From Aquabacterium sp. (GTDB lineage: Bacteria; Pseudomonadota; Gammaproteobacteria; Burkholderiales; Burkholderiaceae_C): DNA of 64,000 bases. Location of the stretch: positions 248,001-312,000 of the forward strand of contig NZ_JACRAH010000001.1 of the NCBI RefSeq assembly GCF_016234775.1. Direction: 5' to 3'. The translations under genes were made by a program, and so were the position numbers. Shown here piece after piece: positions 1 to 8,463 of the stretch. The notes under the pieces are model-generated. The model saw nothing but the letters and a program-made list of their open reading frames with translations. It was not told the DNA's origin and searched no databases. How positions within the stretch are numbered: position 1 is the stretch's first letter; every line of letters starts with the position of its first letter.

Positions 1-171
1 TGCCTTGATGTTGTGCATACCCGCACCCAGTTGCACGGTCGGGAGGTGCTGGGCGCGATCCTGGGCCCAGGCGCTGGCGCTCAGGCTTGTTGCTGCGATG
101 CACAAGCTGATCGCGCCAAAAACCGCTTTCAAGGCTGGAATGCCGGCAACTTGAAACACAATCCGAGACAT
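1..171 (-). CDS. DUF192 family secreted protein, 5' part only
   Basis: This is the first 57 codons of a minus-strand gene that leaves the window at its left edge. The start is the ATG at 171-169. The N-terminus is a Sec signal peptide: a hydrophobic stretch around residues 12-34 followed by ASAWA, with likely cleavage before QD. The mature start, LPTVQLGAGMHNIKA, resembles the opening of DUF192 proteins, small periplasmic beta-rich proteins of unclear function that are common beside housekeeping genes in Burkholderiales. The conserved core lies outside the window, so the family call rests on this short stretch. It is divergent from ccoI, with about 116 bases between the two starts. Confidence 0.6.
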   Translation of the reverse strand, partial: MSRIVFQVAGIPALKAVFGAISLCIAATSLSASAWAQDRAQHLPTVQLGAGMHNIKA

Positions 172-287
172 TGCGTTGATCCTTGTTGGGGTAAACCCGT
201 AAATTTTCGTGTAGATTGCCCGCCTGTGTCGCCCCAGACCCCGTCAGGGTGACCCCATATGGCAGCCCGACTGTATCAGCGAGCCCG

Positions 288-2684
288 ATGAACCCTGCGC
301 CCTCCCAACTCACCAATCCTGTGGCAACGCCTCTGGAGCCGCTGACGTCTGCGCAGGTGGCGGGGTTGGATGATCCTGCCTTGCTGTCTCAGTGCATCGT
401 CGAGATGCCCGCGGGCAGCAGCATGCGCCGCATCGGCTTGGGCTTGTCGGGCATGTACTGCGCGGCCTGCTCGATCACGATCGAAGACGCCATCCTGCGT
501 GTGCCGGGTGTGAAGGAGGTACAGGTTCAGGCAGCGTCACAGCGCGCGCGCATCCTGCTGGACCCTGCACGCACGAAACTGTCCGACATCGTGAGCGCCG
601 TTCAACGGGCTGGCTATCGGGCCTGGCCAGATGCGGCAGCGAGGGCGGGTAACGAGCGCCTGCTGGAGCGCCGCAAATTGCTCTGGCGTCTGTCCGTGGC
701 CGCCTTTTGCATGATGCAGATCATGATGGTCACGACCATGCAGTACGTGGCCGGGCCGGACGCCATTCCCAGGGATCTGTGGAATCTGATGAACTGGGCT
801 GGTTGGGTGCTCAGCCTGCCGGTCATGTTCTTCTCGTGCGGGCCCTTCTTTTCCGGCGCGTGGCGCGCGGCTCGGCAGGGCCACATCTCGATGGACACGC
901 CTGTTGCCCTGGGCATCGCCGCGACCTTCATCACCAGCACGGCCGCCAGTTTCGGCGGGCACGCGATCTTCGGTCACGAGGTGTATTTCGACTCGCTGAC
1001 CATGTTCGTCACCTTCCTGCTGGGTGGGCGCTGGCTGGAAAGCCGTGCCCGAGAAAAAGTCACCCAATCGCTGGAGTCGCTCCTGGTTCGTCTGCCTGAG
1101 GCGGTCGATCGGGTGGTCGCGTCTGACGCGGCATCGGCAGACATCACCGCCGCCCAGACCGAGTCCATCCCCATCTCTTCCCTCAAGCACGGCGATCGCG
1201 TTCGCGTGGCGGTCGGGCAGGTTTTCCCGGCTGACGGCCAGATCCTGGTGGGCAAAACCGAGGTCGATGAAGCGATGTTGACTGGCGAGTCGCGAGCCAT
1301 GCCCAGGCAGGTCGGGCAGATGGTCGTGGCCGGCAGCATGAACCTGGGTGCACCCGTCTGGATGACCGTTGAGCGATTGGGGCCGGATACCCGCTACCAG
1401 CAAATCGTGTCGCTCGTGCAGCAGGCCATGACCGAAAAGCCGGGCTGGATGCGTCAGGCGGACCGCATCGCGGGGCCGTTCTTGTGGGGCGTGCTGGTGC
1501 TGGCGGCCGGTTCGGCCGTGGCCTGGCAGTTCATCGACCCCGCCCGTTCGGTCTGGGTGGCGGTGTCGGTGCTCGTCGTGACCTGCCCATGTGCCTTGTC
1601 GTTGGCGGCCCCTTCTGCCTTGCTGACAGCGGCCGGAGCCATGGCCAAACAAGGTCTGCTGGTGCGGCGTCTGGATGCGCTGGAGGCGCTGGCCCACGTT
1701 GATCGCATCTATTTTGACAAGACCGGCACGCTCACCGAAGGCGAGTTGCGCGTCGTGGGGCTGGTCACGGAGCAGGGCGCGCACGAACTGTCTTCGGGCT
1801 TGTCAAGCCAGTGGGCCTCGCGCTGGCAGATGGCCGCGGCACTGGCATCCCATTCTCAGCATCCCTTGTCAAAGTCCCTGGTGAAGGCGGCGCAGGATGC
1901 GGGCGGATGGCAGGGACAGTCGTGGCTGGATGTGCGCGAGCACGCAGGCAAGGGCGTGGAGGCTCGAGACCAGGACGGCCGGGCCTGGCGCCTGGGTTCG
2001 CGACACTGGGTGCTGGAAGGGGCGAGTGCAGATATCGATCATTGGGCGTCGCAGGCCGACGAGGCACGTGTGTGGCTCGCAGCCCGGGCAGAGCAGGGTG
2101 GTTTTGATGCGCGCAGTGTGACGGGCTTCGTATTTGACGAGACGTTCCGCCCCGAAGCCGGCCCCGCCATAAAGCGACTGACGGCCCTGGGATGCCAGTC
2201 CGCCCTGTTGTCTGGCGATCAGGAAAGTCGGGTAGTTGCTGCAGCGCAACATTTGAGTGCGCATGGTGAAATCGTGATCGCCAAGGCCCACGCCACGCCC
2301 GAAGACAAGCTTCAGGTGATTGCGCAAGTGCAGTCCCAGGGGCACCGCGTCGCCGTGGTGGGGGATGGCATCAACGATGCCCCCGTGCTGGCCAAGGCCG
2401 ATGTCTCGATCGCGCTTGACCAGGGCGCGGCACTGGCGCAATCTCAGGCGGATCTGATCGTGCTGGGCGGGCGCCTGCTGGGGGTGCCGCTCGCCGTGGA
2501 AACCGCCAGGCGTGCGATGCGCATCGTCAAGCAGAACCTGGCCTGGGCCGCGTTTTACAACATCAGTTGCATTCCTCTGGCCCTGATGGGGCTGCTGCCT
2601 CCCTGGTTGGCGGGGTTGGGCATGGCACTCAGTTCACTGGGTGTGGTCCTGAATGCGCTTAGACTCGGCGCCTTCCGCGCTTGA
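288..2684 (+). CDS. ccoI: Cu(+)-exporting P1B-type ATPase for cbb3 oxidase assembly
   Basis: A heavy-metal P-type ATPase of 798 residues. It most likely pumps Cu(I) across the inner membrane for insertion into the CuB site of cbb3 oxidase. Visible motifs are an N-terminal HMA metal-binding site GMYCAAC (residues 55-61), actuator TGES (332-335), membrane copper motif CPC (433-435), phosphorylation site DKTGTLT (477-483), HP in the nucleotide domain (SQHPLSKS) and the hinge GDGINDAP. The ATG at 288 is preferred. An in-frame TTG at 216 would only add 24 residues of non-domain sequence. Only 14 bases separate it from ccoS, and the cco structural genes follow, which favours CcoI over the detoxifying CopA. 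Confidence 0.92.
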   Translation: MNPAPSQLTNPVATPLEPLTSAQVAGLDDPALLSQCIVEMPAGSSMRRIGLGLSGMYCAACSITIEDAILRVPGVKEVQVQAASQRARILLDPARTKLSDIVSAVQRAGYRAWPDAAARAGNERLLERRKLLWRLSVAAFCMMQIMMVTTMQYVAGPDAIPRDLWNLMNWAGWVLSLPVMFFSCGPFFSGAWRAARQGHISMDTPVALGIAATFITSTAASFGGHAIFGHEVYFDSLTMFVTFLLGGRWLESRAREKVTQSLESLLVRLPEAVDRVVASDAASADITAAQTESIPISSLKHGDRVRVAVGQVFPADGQILVGKTEVDEAMLTGESRAMPRQVGQMVVAGSMNLGAPVWMTVERLGPDTRYQQIVSLVQQAMTEKPGWMRQADRIAGPFLWGVLVLAAGSAVAWQFIDPARSVWVAVSVLVVTCPCALSLAAPSALLTAAGAMAKQGLLVRRLDALEALAHVDRIYFDKTGTLTEGELRVVGLVTEQGAHELSSGLSSQWASRWQMAAALASHSQHPLSKSLVKAAQDAGGWQGQSWLDVREHAGKGVEARDQDGRAWRLGSRHWVLEGASADIDHWASQADEARVWLAARAEQGGFDARSVTGFVFDETFRPEAGPAIKRLTALGCQSALLSGDQESRVVAAAQHLSAHGEIVIAKAHATPEDKLQVIAQVQSQGHRVAVVGDGINDAPVLAKADVSIALDQGAALAQSQADLIVLGGRLLGVPLAVETARRAMRIVKQNLAWAAFYNISCIPLALMGLLPPWLAGLGMALSSLGVVLNALRLGAFRA

Positions 2685-2698
2685 GGCGGGTACACAAC

Positions 2699-2875
2699 AT
2701 GGAAATCCTCTACGTCCTCATCCCCGTGTCCGTTTTGCTGGTGCTGGCTGTACTGGCTGTGCTGGGCTGGGCCGTCAACAGTGGACAGTTTGAGGACATC
2801 GAACAAGAAGGTCTGCGCATATTGCAGCCCGAAGGGCAAACAGATGGGGGCAACGTTGAGCCTCATCAAGAATAA
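2699..2875 (+). CDS. ccoS: cbb3 oxidase maturation protein CcoS
   Basis: A 58-residue protein with one N-terminal membrane helix (about residues 4-25) followed by the CcoS signature W-x-V-N-S-G-Q-F-[ED]-D. CcoS is needed for cofactor insertion into cbb3 oxidase subunits. The ATG at 2699 is chosen because the protein then begins MEILYVLIP, directly at the membrane helix as in other CcoS proteins. An in-frame ATG at 2681 overlaps the ccoI stop. The acidic and polar C-terminal tail is variable in this family. It lies between ccoI and ccoN in the usual order. Confidence 0.9.
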   Translation: MEILYVLIPVSVLLVLAVLAVLGWAVNSGQFEDIEQEGLRILQPEGQTDGGNVEPHQE

Positions 2876-2923
2876 CCAGAGGTTTGCCCTCACAATTTAG
2901 TCTGTAACAAAGGAGAAAAAGAG

Positions 2924-4381
2924 ATGGCAACCACCCACTCTGCCACGTACAACGATGGAGTTGTCCGGGCTTTTGCCATTTGCGCCGTGGTTTACGGCGT
3001 AGTTGGCATGGCCGTCGGTGTCCTCATCGCGTCCCAGTTGGCATGGCCGGAGCTGAATTTCGGCATCCCATGGCTGACCTACGGTCGGCTGCGTCCACTG
3101 CATACCAATGCGGTGATTTTTGCTTTTGGGGGCTGCACCCTGTTTGCGACGTCCTACCACGTCGTGCAACGCACCTGCCAGACGCGCCTGTTCGCCGGGC
3201 CGCTCGCCACGTTCACCCTGATCGGGTGGAATCTGGTGATCCTGCTGGCCGTCGTCACCTTGCCGCTGGGTCTGACCTCCGGCAAAGAGTACGCCGAACT
3301 GGAGTGGCCAATTGACCTGCTGATCACGCTGGTCTGGGTGGCCTACGCCGTTGTGTTCTTCGGGACCGTCGGCACACGCAAGATCCGTCACATCTATGTG
3401 GCGAACTGGTTCTTCGGCTCCTTCATCATTGCCGTGGCCCTGCTGCACATCGTGAACAGCGTGGCCATTCCCGTGATGTCCAGCGACGGTCTGCTGGCCA
3501 GCGTCCTGCAACCTCACTCCTACTCTGCCTACGCCGGCGTGCAGGACGCCATGATCCAGTGGTGGTACGGGCACAATGCAGTGGGCTTCTTCCTGACTGC
3601 CGCCTTCCTGGGCATGATGTATTACTACATTCCCAAGCAAGCCGGCATGCCCGTTTACTCGTATCGCCTGTCGATCGTGCACTTCTGGGCGCTGATCTTC
3701 ACCTACATGTGGGCGGGTCCTCACCACCTGCACTACACCGCGCTGCCTGACTGGACCCAATCCGTCGGCATGGTGTTCTCGCTGATTCTGCTGGCACCTT
3801 CCTGGGGCGGCATGATCAACGGCATCATGACCCTGTCGGGTGCCTGGTACAAGCTGCGTGACGACGCCATCCTGAAGTTCCTGATCGTGGCCCTGTCGTT
3901 CTACGGCATGTCTACCTTCGAAGGTCCGATGATGTCCATCAAGACCGTGAACTCGCTGTCGCACTACACCGACTGGACTGTCGGCCACGTGCACTCCGGG
4001 GCCTTGGGCTGGGTGGGTCTGATCTCGATGGGTTCGTTGTACTACCTGATTCCCCGCATGTTCGGTCGTACCACGATGTACTCCGTTCCCGCCATCTCGC
4101 TGCACTTCTGGGCTGCGACCATCGGCATCGTGCTCTACATCGCTGCAATGTGGATTGCCGGTGTGATGCAAGGCCTGATGTGGCGCGCTGTGAACCCTGA
4201 CGGTACCTTGGTCTACACCTTTGTGGAAAGCGTGAAGGCAACCTATCCGTTCTACGTGATCCGCGTGGCCGGTGGTCTGCTGTACCTGGGCGGCATGATC
4301 CTGATGCTGTGGAACACCGTGATGACCGCGATCTCTGGTCGCGCCGTCGATGCGGTTATCCCTCAGCCTGCTCACGCCTGA
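2924..4381 (+). CDS. ccoN: cytochrome c oxidase cbb3-type, subunit I
   Basis: Catalytic subunit of the high-affinity cbb3 terminal oxidase, an integral inner-membrane protein of 485 residues with about twelve helices. It carries haem b and the haem b3-CuB centre where O2 is reduced. The sequence shows the early helix-II histidine ([14 protein letters not shown]), the CuB region (YVHxx-type [18 protein letters not shown]), the HH pair in [15 protein letters not shown], and the late haem-ligand helix ([15 protein letters not shown]). A strong ribosome site (aaaggag) precedes the ATG. It is followed after 13 bases by ccoO. No convincing FNR box lies directly in front of it, so it may be transcribed with ccoI-ccoS or use an unrecognised promoter. 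Confidence 0.97.
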   Translation: MATTHSATYNDGVVRAFAICAVVYGVVGMAVGVLIASQLAWPELNFGIPWLTYGRLRPLHTNAVIFAFGGCTLFATSYHVVQRTCQTRLFAGPLATFTLIGWNLVILLAVVTLPLGLTSGKEYAELEWPIDLLITLVWVAYAVVFFGTVGTRKIRHIYVANWFFGSFIIAVALLHIVNSVAIPVMSSDGLLASVLQPHSYSAYAGVQDAMIQWWYGHNAVGFFLTAAFLGMMYYYIPKQAGMPVYSYRLSIVHFWALIFTYMWAGPHHLHYTALPDWTQSVGMVFSLILLAPSWGGMINGIMTLSGAWYKLRDDAILKFLIVALSFYGMSTFEGPMMSIKTVNSLSHYTDWTVGHVHSGALGWVGLISMGSLYYLIPRMFGRTTMYSVPAISLHFWAATIGIVLYIAAMWIAGVMQGLMWRAVNPDGTLVYTFVESVKATYPFYVIRVAGGLLYLGGMILMLWNTVMTAISGRAVDAVIPQPAHA

Positions 4382-4394
4382 TAAGGAGAACAAC

Positions 4395-5024
4395 ATGGCT
4401 GACAACAACCACAAAGTGAAGTTCTTCTCGCACGAGAAGATCGAGACCAGCAACACGCTGATGATCGTGCTGACGCTGTTCGTGGTGCTCTTCGGGGCAC
4501 TGGTCGAAATCGTTCCGCTGTTCTTCCAGCACAGCACGACCGAACCCGTGCCTGGTCTGAAGCCCTACACCTCACTGCAACTGGCAGGTCGTGATGTCTA
4601 CCTCCGCGAAGGCTGCTACAACTGCCACTCGCAGATGATCCGTCCCTTCCGTGCAGAGACCCTGCGCTACGGGCACTACTCCATGGCTGGCGAGTTCGTG
4701 TACGACCACCCCTTCCAATGGGGCTCCAAGCGTACCGGTCCTGACCTCCATCGTGTGGGCGGCAAGTACTCCGACGAATGGCACGTTGCGCACTTGCGCA
4801 ACCCACGTGATGTGGTGCCCGAGTCGAACATGCCTGCCTACCCCTGGCTGGAACAGAACAAGGTTGACCCTGCCGGCATGGCGCCTCGCATGAAGGCGCT
4901 GCGCACGGTGGGTGTGCCTTACAGCGATGCAGATATCGCCGGCGCTGCCGACGAAGTCAAGGACAAGACCGAGCTTGATGCCGTGATTGCCTACCTGCAG
5001 GTGCTGGGTACAGCTGTCAAATAA
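4395..5024 (+). CDS. ccoO: cytochrome c oxidase cbb3-type, subunit II (mono-haem c)
   Basis: A 209-residue membrane-anchored cytochrome c subunit that passes electrons from CcoP to CcoN. One N-terminal membrane helix spans about residues 20-42. The covalent haem c site is CYNCH (74-78) in the context [14 protein letters not shown]. The distal methionine probably lies in the [11 protein letters not shown] region. The start ATG at 4395 follows taaggag; upstream in-frame ATGs would lie inside ccoN. Spacing on both sides (13 and 12 bases) indicates a single operon with ccoN and ccoQ. Confidence 0.97.
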   Translation: MADNNHKVKFFSHEKIETSNTLMIVLTLFVVLFGALVEIVPLFFQHSTTEPVPGLKPYTSLQLAGRDVYLREGCYNCHSQMIRPFRAETLRYGHYSMAGEFVYDHPFQWGSKRTGPDLHRVGGKYSDEWHVAHLRNPRDVVPESNMPAYPWLEQNKVDPAGMAPRMKALRTVGVPYSDADIAGAADEVKDKTELDAVIAYLQVLGTAVK

Positions 5025-5036
5025 GGAGCGACGCAC

Positions 5037-5174
5037 ATGGACATCATTGTCGTGAGAAGCATTTTCACCGTTGTGTGTCTGTGCGTTTTCGTGGGCATTG
5101 TTGCTTGGGCTTTCAAGCGCGGCAACAAGGCCCAGTTCGAGGAGGCAGGCCGCCTGCCCCTCGCAGAAGATTGA
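5037..5174 (+). CDS. ccoQ: cbb3 oxidase subunit CcoQ
   Basis: A 45-residue protein with one membrane helix (about residues 4-25, IVVRSIFTVVCLCVFVGIVA), then a short basic-acidic tail FKRGNKAQFEEAGRLPL typical of CcoQ/FixQ. CcoQ stabilises the association of CcoP with the CcoNO core. It begins at the ATG at 5037, 9 bases after aaggag, and ends with TGA at 5172-5174, 14 bases before ccoP. Position in the ccoNOQP order and the tail motif support the call. Confidence 0.92.
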   Translation: MDIIVVRSIFTVVCLCVFVGIVAWAFKRGNKAQFEEAGRLPLAED

Positions 5175-5188
5175 CTGGAGGCTCAGAT

Positions 5189-6124
5189 ATGAGCGACTTC
5201 ATTAACAATGGATGGTCGTGGTACGTCATCGCGATCGTGGTGTTTGGTCTCGTTTACTGCGCCATCGTTCTGATCGGTGCAGCCAAGCACAAGGTCATCT
5301 ATGACGCACAAGGCAATGTCGACAAGACGACAGGTCACATCTGGGATGGCGACTTGCGCGAGTTGAACAACCCGTTGCCTCGCTGGTGGCTGTTCCTGTT
5401 CATCATCACCTTGGCCTTTGCTGGTGGTTACCTGGCCTTGTATCCCGGTCTGGGCGACAACAAGGGTACGCTGGGCTGGAGTTCCAAGGGGCAGCTGGAA
5501 GCCGAAATGGCCAAGGCCAAGGTTGAGCAAGACAAGATCTTCGCCGCGTTCAAGAACGCTTCGGTGGAAGACCTGGCTCGCGACCCTAAGGCTCACGCCA
5601 TCGGAGAGCGCCTGTTCCTGAACAACTGCGCGGCCTGTCACGGCTCCGATGCCAAGGGCAACAAGGGCTTCCCGAACCTGACCGACGGTGATTGGCTGCA
5701 TGGCGGTTCGCCCGAGAAGATCATCGAGACCGTCACGCATGGTCGTCGTGGTCAGATGCCTGTGATGTCCGCTGCGGTCGGTACCCCTGAGGAAGTGCGT
5801 CAGGTGGCGAACTATGTTCTGAGCCTGTCTGGTGCTGGCCACAACTCGATCTCTGCGGAGCTGGGCAAGGCCAAGTTCAAGCAGGCTTGTGCGGCCTGTC
5901 ACGGCGCGGACGGCAAGGGCAACCAGGCTATTGGCGCGCCCAACCTGACCGACAAGATCTGGCTGCATGGCTTCGGCGAAGAAGCCATCATGAGCATGGT
6001 CAACAAGGGCAAGCTCAACGTCATGCCGGCTCAGGATACACGCCTGTCGGAAGATCAGATCAAGCTGGTCGCCTCCTACGTGTGGAGCCTTTCTCACACA
6101 ACACAGACGGCTGCCGCTCAATAA
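5189..6124 (+). CDS. ccoP: cytochrome c oxidase cbb3-type, subunit III (di-haem c)
   Basis: A 311-residue membrane-anchored di-haem cytochrome c that accepts electrons from soluble cytochromes. It has two N-terminal membrane helices (about residues 10-32 and 66-86), with the typical HIWDGDLRELNNPLPRWW link between them. Two CAACH haem-binding motifs lie at 147-151 and 234-238, one in each cytochrome c domain, with matching methionine ligands (GQMPVM and NVMPAQ). The ATG at 5189 follows ggag. The last gene of the oxidase operon proper; ccoG follows after 135 bases and has its own control region. Confidence 0.97.
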   Translation: MSDFINNGWSWYVIAIVVFGLVYCAIVLIGAAKHKVIYDAQGNVDKTTGHIWDGDLRELNNPLPRWWLFLFIITLAFAGGYLALYPGLGDNKGTLGWSSKGQLEAEMAKAKVEQDKIFAAFKNASVEDLARDPKAHAIGERLFLNNCAACHGSDAKGNKGFPNLTDGDWLHGGSPEKIIETVTHGRRGQMPVMSAAVGTPEEVRQVANYVLSLSGAGHNSISAELGKAKFKQACAACHGADGKGNQAIGAPNLTDKIWLHGFGEEAIMSMVNKGKLNVMPAQDTRLSEDQIKLVASYVWSLSHTTQTAAAQ

Positions 6125-6159
6125 GAGCTGCAAGACCGTGCAAGGAGCCCCTCAATAGC

Positions 6160-6173
6160 TTGATATCTGTCAA
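6160..6173 (+). promoter_or_regulatory. FNR/Anr box upstream of ccoG
   Basis: TTGATATCTGTCAA matches the FNR consensus TTGAT-N4-ATCAA at 9 of 10 defined positions. Its centre lies 93 bases before the ccoG start. A class II FNR promoter (box centred near -41.5) would start transcription near 6208. An Fnr protein with the oxygen-sensing cysteines is encoded at 8464-9279, so low-oxygen activation of ccoG is expected. Confidence 0.75.
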
Positions 6174-6211
6174 GTGGGGCTCTAAAGTCAAGCGGTGGAT
6201 CTCTGATTTTG

Positions 6212-6227
6212 ATACCCTATAGGGTAT
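6212..6227. promoter_or_regulatory. Perfect 16-bp palindrome in the ccoG leader
   Basis: ATACCCTATAGGGTAT is a perfect palindrome. It lies 32 bases before the ccoG start and just downstream of where the FNR-dependent transcript would begin. That is a usual place for a repressor operator. The TACCC...GGGTA symmetry recalls operators of CsoR/CstR-type metal or sulfur repressors, but no such regulator is encoded in this window. The assignment is inference. Confidence 0.5.
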
Positions 6228-6259
6228 TCATCGGGTCCACCGCTTTTTCCATTTGCGCC

Positions 6260-7741
6260 ATGACTGACACCAGCACAAGCCCCCCTGATCCCAAGCGCGT
6301 CATCCCTATTCAGCCCGACCCTGCGGCCGCACAGGCGCGCCGGGAGGAGGTGGTGTCGCTCTACAAAAAGAGCGAGAAAATCTACGCGCGAGAAGTGGCC
6401 GGCTGGTTCGCCAACTGGCGTTACGCACTCATCTGGATCACCCAGATCGTGTTTTATGGCACGCCCTGGTTGATGTGGAATGACCGCCAGGCCGTTCTGT
6501 TTGACCTGAGTGTTCGCCGCTTTTACATGTTCAATCTGGTCCTGTATCCGCAGGACTTCATCTACCTCACTGCGCTGCTGGTGATTTCCGCGTATGGCCT
6601 GTTCCTGTTCACGACAGTGGCGGGGCGGCTGTGGTGTGGATATGCCTGCCCTCAAACGGTCTACACGGAAATGTTCATGTGGATCGAGAACAAGATCGAG
6701 GGCAACCGTGCCAAGCGCATGAAGATGGACAAGTCGCCCTGGACGGTCGACAAGCTCTGGCGCAAGTTGGCCAAACACGGTGCCTGGATCACGCTGGCCT
6801 TGTGGACGGGCTATACCTTCGTAGGGTATTTCACGCCGATTCGGGTCCTGGCCGCAGAAGTCGTCTCCTTTGGCATGGGCCCCTGGGAAGTCTTCTGGGT
6901 GTTCTTCTACGGTTTCGCAACCTATGGCAATGCGGGCTTCATGCGCGAGCAGGTTTGCAAATACATGTGCCCGTATGCGCGCTTTCAGAGTGCCATGTTT
7001 GACCGAGACACGCTGATCATCTCTTATGACGCCAAGCGAGGCGAGCCTCGCGGTTCTCGCTCACGCAAGACGGACGCGCAGTCGAAGGGGCAGGGCGATT
7101 GCGTGGACTGCACACTGTGCGTACAGGTTTGCCCAACCGGCATCGATATCCGCAAGGGCCTGCAGTACGAATGTATAGGATGTGCCGCTTGTATCGACGT
7201 TTGTGATTCGGTCATGGACAAGATGGGCGCGCCCCGCGGTCTGATCCGTTATGCCACGCTCAACTCGATGGACAACGGTTGGGGGAGCAAGGAAATGTGG
7301 GCGCGGGTCACCCGTCCTCGCGTGCTGATCTATACGGCAATCCTTTTTATTGTTCTGGGCGTCTTTGCGTCGAGCCTGTATTCGCGACCGCCGTTCCGAG
7401 TTGACATTGTTCGCGATCGCGGATCTCTCGCGCGCATCGTCGATGAAGGGTACGTTGAGAACGTCTATCGAATCCAGTTGATGAACGCCAGCGAATCCGT
7501 TCAGAAGTACCGTGTGGGTGTCGAGCAGTTGAGTCAATCGCTGGTCAAGGGCGGTGAAGATCTGGTTCTGGGCCCGGCCGAAGCGCGTTGGGTGCCCATT
7601 TCCGTCAAGGTGCCGCCAGAGGTGGCGGCGCGGATGGGGTCGGGTGCCTTCCCGATGACCGTGGTGGTCGAGCAGATTCGTCAAGGCGATCAGCCCCAAG
7701 TGCACGTTCGCGAAAAATCAACATTCATGGTCCCTCGATGA
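6260..7741 (+). CDS. ccoG: cbb3 oxidase accessory protein CcoG (4Fe-4S, cupric reductase type)
   Basis: A 493-residue inner-membrane iron-sulfur protein needed for cbb3 assembly; family members have been linked to Cu(II) reduction before delivery to CcoN. It has several membrane helices in the first half, with CGYACPQ and CKYMCPYARFQ motifs. Two ferredoxin-like clusters follow, CVDCTLCVQVCPTG and CIGCAACIDVCD, then a final helix near residue 355-375 and a C-terminal periplasmic Ig-like domain. The ATG at 6260 is preferred over an in-frame ATG at 6209, which would fall at the predicted transcription start and inside the operator region. Its stop overlaps a possible ATG of the next gene. Confidence 0.94.
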   Translation: MTDTSTSPPDPKRVIPIQPDPAAAQARREEVVSLYKKSEKIYAREVAGWFANWRYALIWITQIVFYGTPWLMWNDRQAVLFDLSVRRFYMFNLVLYPQDFIYLTALLVISAYGLFLFTTVAGRLWCGYACPQTVYTEMFMWIENKIEGNRAKRMKMDKSPWTVDKLWRKLAKHGAWITLALWTGYTFVGYFTPIRVLAAEVVSFGMGPWEVFWVFFYGFATYGNAGFMREQVCKYMCPYARFQSAMFDRDTLIISYDAKRGEPRGSRSRKTDAQSKGQGDCVDCTLCVQVCPTGIDIRKGLQYECIGCAACIDVCDSVMDKMGAPRGLIRYATLNSMDNGWGSKEMWARVTRPRVLIYTAILFIVLGVFASSLYSRPPFRVDIVRDRGSLARIVDEGYVENVYRIQLMNASESVQKYRVGVEQLSQSLVKGGEDLVLGPAEARWVPISVKVPPEVAARMGSGAFPMTVVVEQIRQGDQPQVHVREKSTFMVPR

Positions 7742-7758
7742 AGGGCGCAGGAGCAGTC

Positions 7759-8016
7759 ATGTCCTCATCTGAAAACAAGCAGCCTGGTCAGGGCGAGCAA
7801 TCCAAGCCCTGGTGGCGCTACCCCATCGTCTGGATGGTCGTGGCAGGGCCTGCTGCAGTCGTCGTGGCCTCTTTCTACACGGCATCATTGGCCATCAAGC
7901 ACGTCGATCCCGTGCTGGATACGTCTGCAGGTCAGGTGAAAACGCCTTCGCAAGCACCGGCCGTCAAGGCGCGTAATCACTCGGCCGAGCCGGCACGCGA
8001 ACCTGCAGATCGGTGA
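7759..8016 (+). CDS. FixH-like small membrane protein
   Basis: An 85-residue protein with one membrane helix (about residues 22-46, YPIVWMVVAGPAAVVVASF). The opening KPWWRYPIVWMVVAGPA and the downstream A-x-K-x-V-D-P-V-L resemble the N-terminal part of the FixH proteins found after ccoG. FixH proteins assist cbb3 or copper maturation. It is shorter than classical FixH (about 150 residues) and lacks most of the periplasmic domain, ending in a low-complexity Ala/Pro/Glu tail. The ATG at 7759 is chosen for its ribosome site caggag. An alternative ATG at 7738 overlaps the ccoG stop codon. Confidence 0.7.
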   Translation: MSSSENKQPGQGEQSKPWWRYPIVWMVVAGPAAVVVASFYTASLAIKHVDPVLDTSAGQVKTPSQAPAVKARNHSAEPAREPADR

Positions 8017-8018
8017 TT

Positions 8019-8055
8019 CCCCTAGGTGGGCTACCCCCGCATTTAGGGGTTAGTC
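8019..8055. promoter_or_regulatory. GC-rich inverted repeats between the FixH-like gene and the next gene
   Basis: CCCCTA (8019-8024) is matched by TAGGGG (8044-8049). Nested with it, CTACCCCC (8031-8038) faces GGGGTTAG (8046-8053). The arrangement could be a response-regulator operator for the 8123 gene or a weak hairpin. There is no T-run to make it a clear terminator, and I cannot assign a binding protein. Confidence 0.3.
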
Positions 8056-8122
8056 CTCGATCCTTTGTGCACCCGGAGTAGGAATATGTGATCTGTGTCC
8101 CAGTTCAACGAAGGAGAACCGA

Positions 8123-8410
8123 ATGACACAGCGCGTCCTACACGCAGCCCAGATCCTGTGGCCGGCCTTTCTGATCGCCGGCGTCCTTGAGATGGTGGTC
8201 TTCTCCTGGGTGGATCCCACCTTGTTGAGGATCGGGCAATGGCAACCAGATGCCCAGACGACCTACAGTCTGGCGTTCTTCGTGTTCTGGGGGTTGGTGA
8301 CGCTGTCATCGCTCCTGAGCCACTGGATGATGAAAACATCGGACTCCGGTGTCGAGCAGCGCAGAGCGCGCCGCCACGCACGTCGCCAGCATGTCCACAA
8401 TCATGCGTGA
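8123..8410 (+). CDS. Small two-helix inner-membrane protein, function unknown
   Basis: 95 residues with two predicted membrane helices (about 8-28 and 48-67). The second is followed by a strongly basic and histidine-rich tail (RRARRHARRQHVHNHA), which should sit in the cytoplasm by the positive-inside rule. The start ATG at 8123 has a good ribosome site (aaggag). I do not recognise a named family. Its place between the cco genes and fnr suggests a link to micro-aerobic respiration. The His-rich tail could bind metal, but that is a guess. It converges with fnr on a shared terminator. Confidence 0.75.
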   Translation: MTQRVLHAAQILWPAFLIAGVLEMVVFSWVDPTLLRIGQWQPDAQTTYSLAFFVFWGLVTLSSLLSHWMMKTSDSGVEQRRARRHARRQHVHNHA

Positions 8411-8415
8411 ATGAA

Positions 8416-8443
8416 AAAGGCCCGTTGAAACGGGCCTTTGTTC
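8416..8443. terminator. Bidirectional rho-independent terminator
   Basis: A perfect nine-base stem, AAAGGCCCG (8416-8424) with CGGGCCTTT (8431-8439), and a six-base loop. T-rich sequence follows on the plus strand and A-rich sequence on the other side. It can serve both the 8123 gene and fnr. Confidence 0.88.
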
Positions 8444-8463
8444 TTTCAGTTGGTGCTTGCTGA

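Noticed and set aside
174-190. FNR-like half-site TTGAT in front of ccoI
   Set aside because: The second half (GTTGG) does not match ATCAA, so there is no full box.
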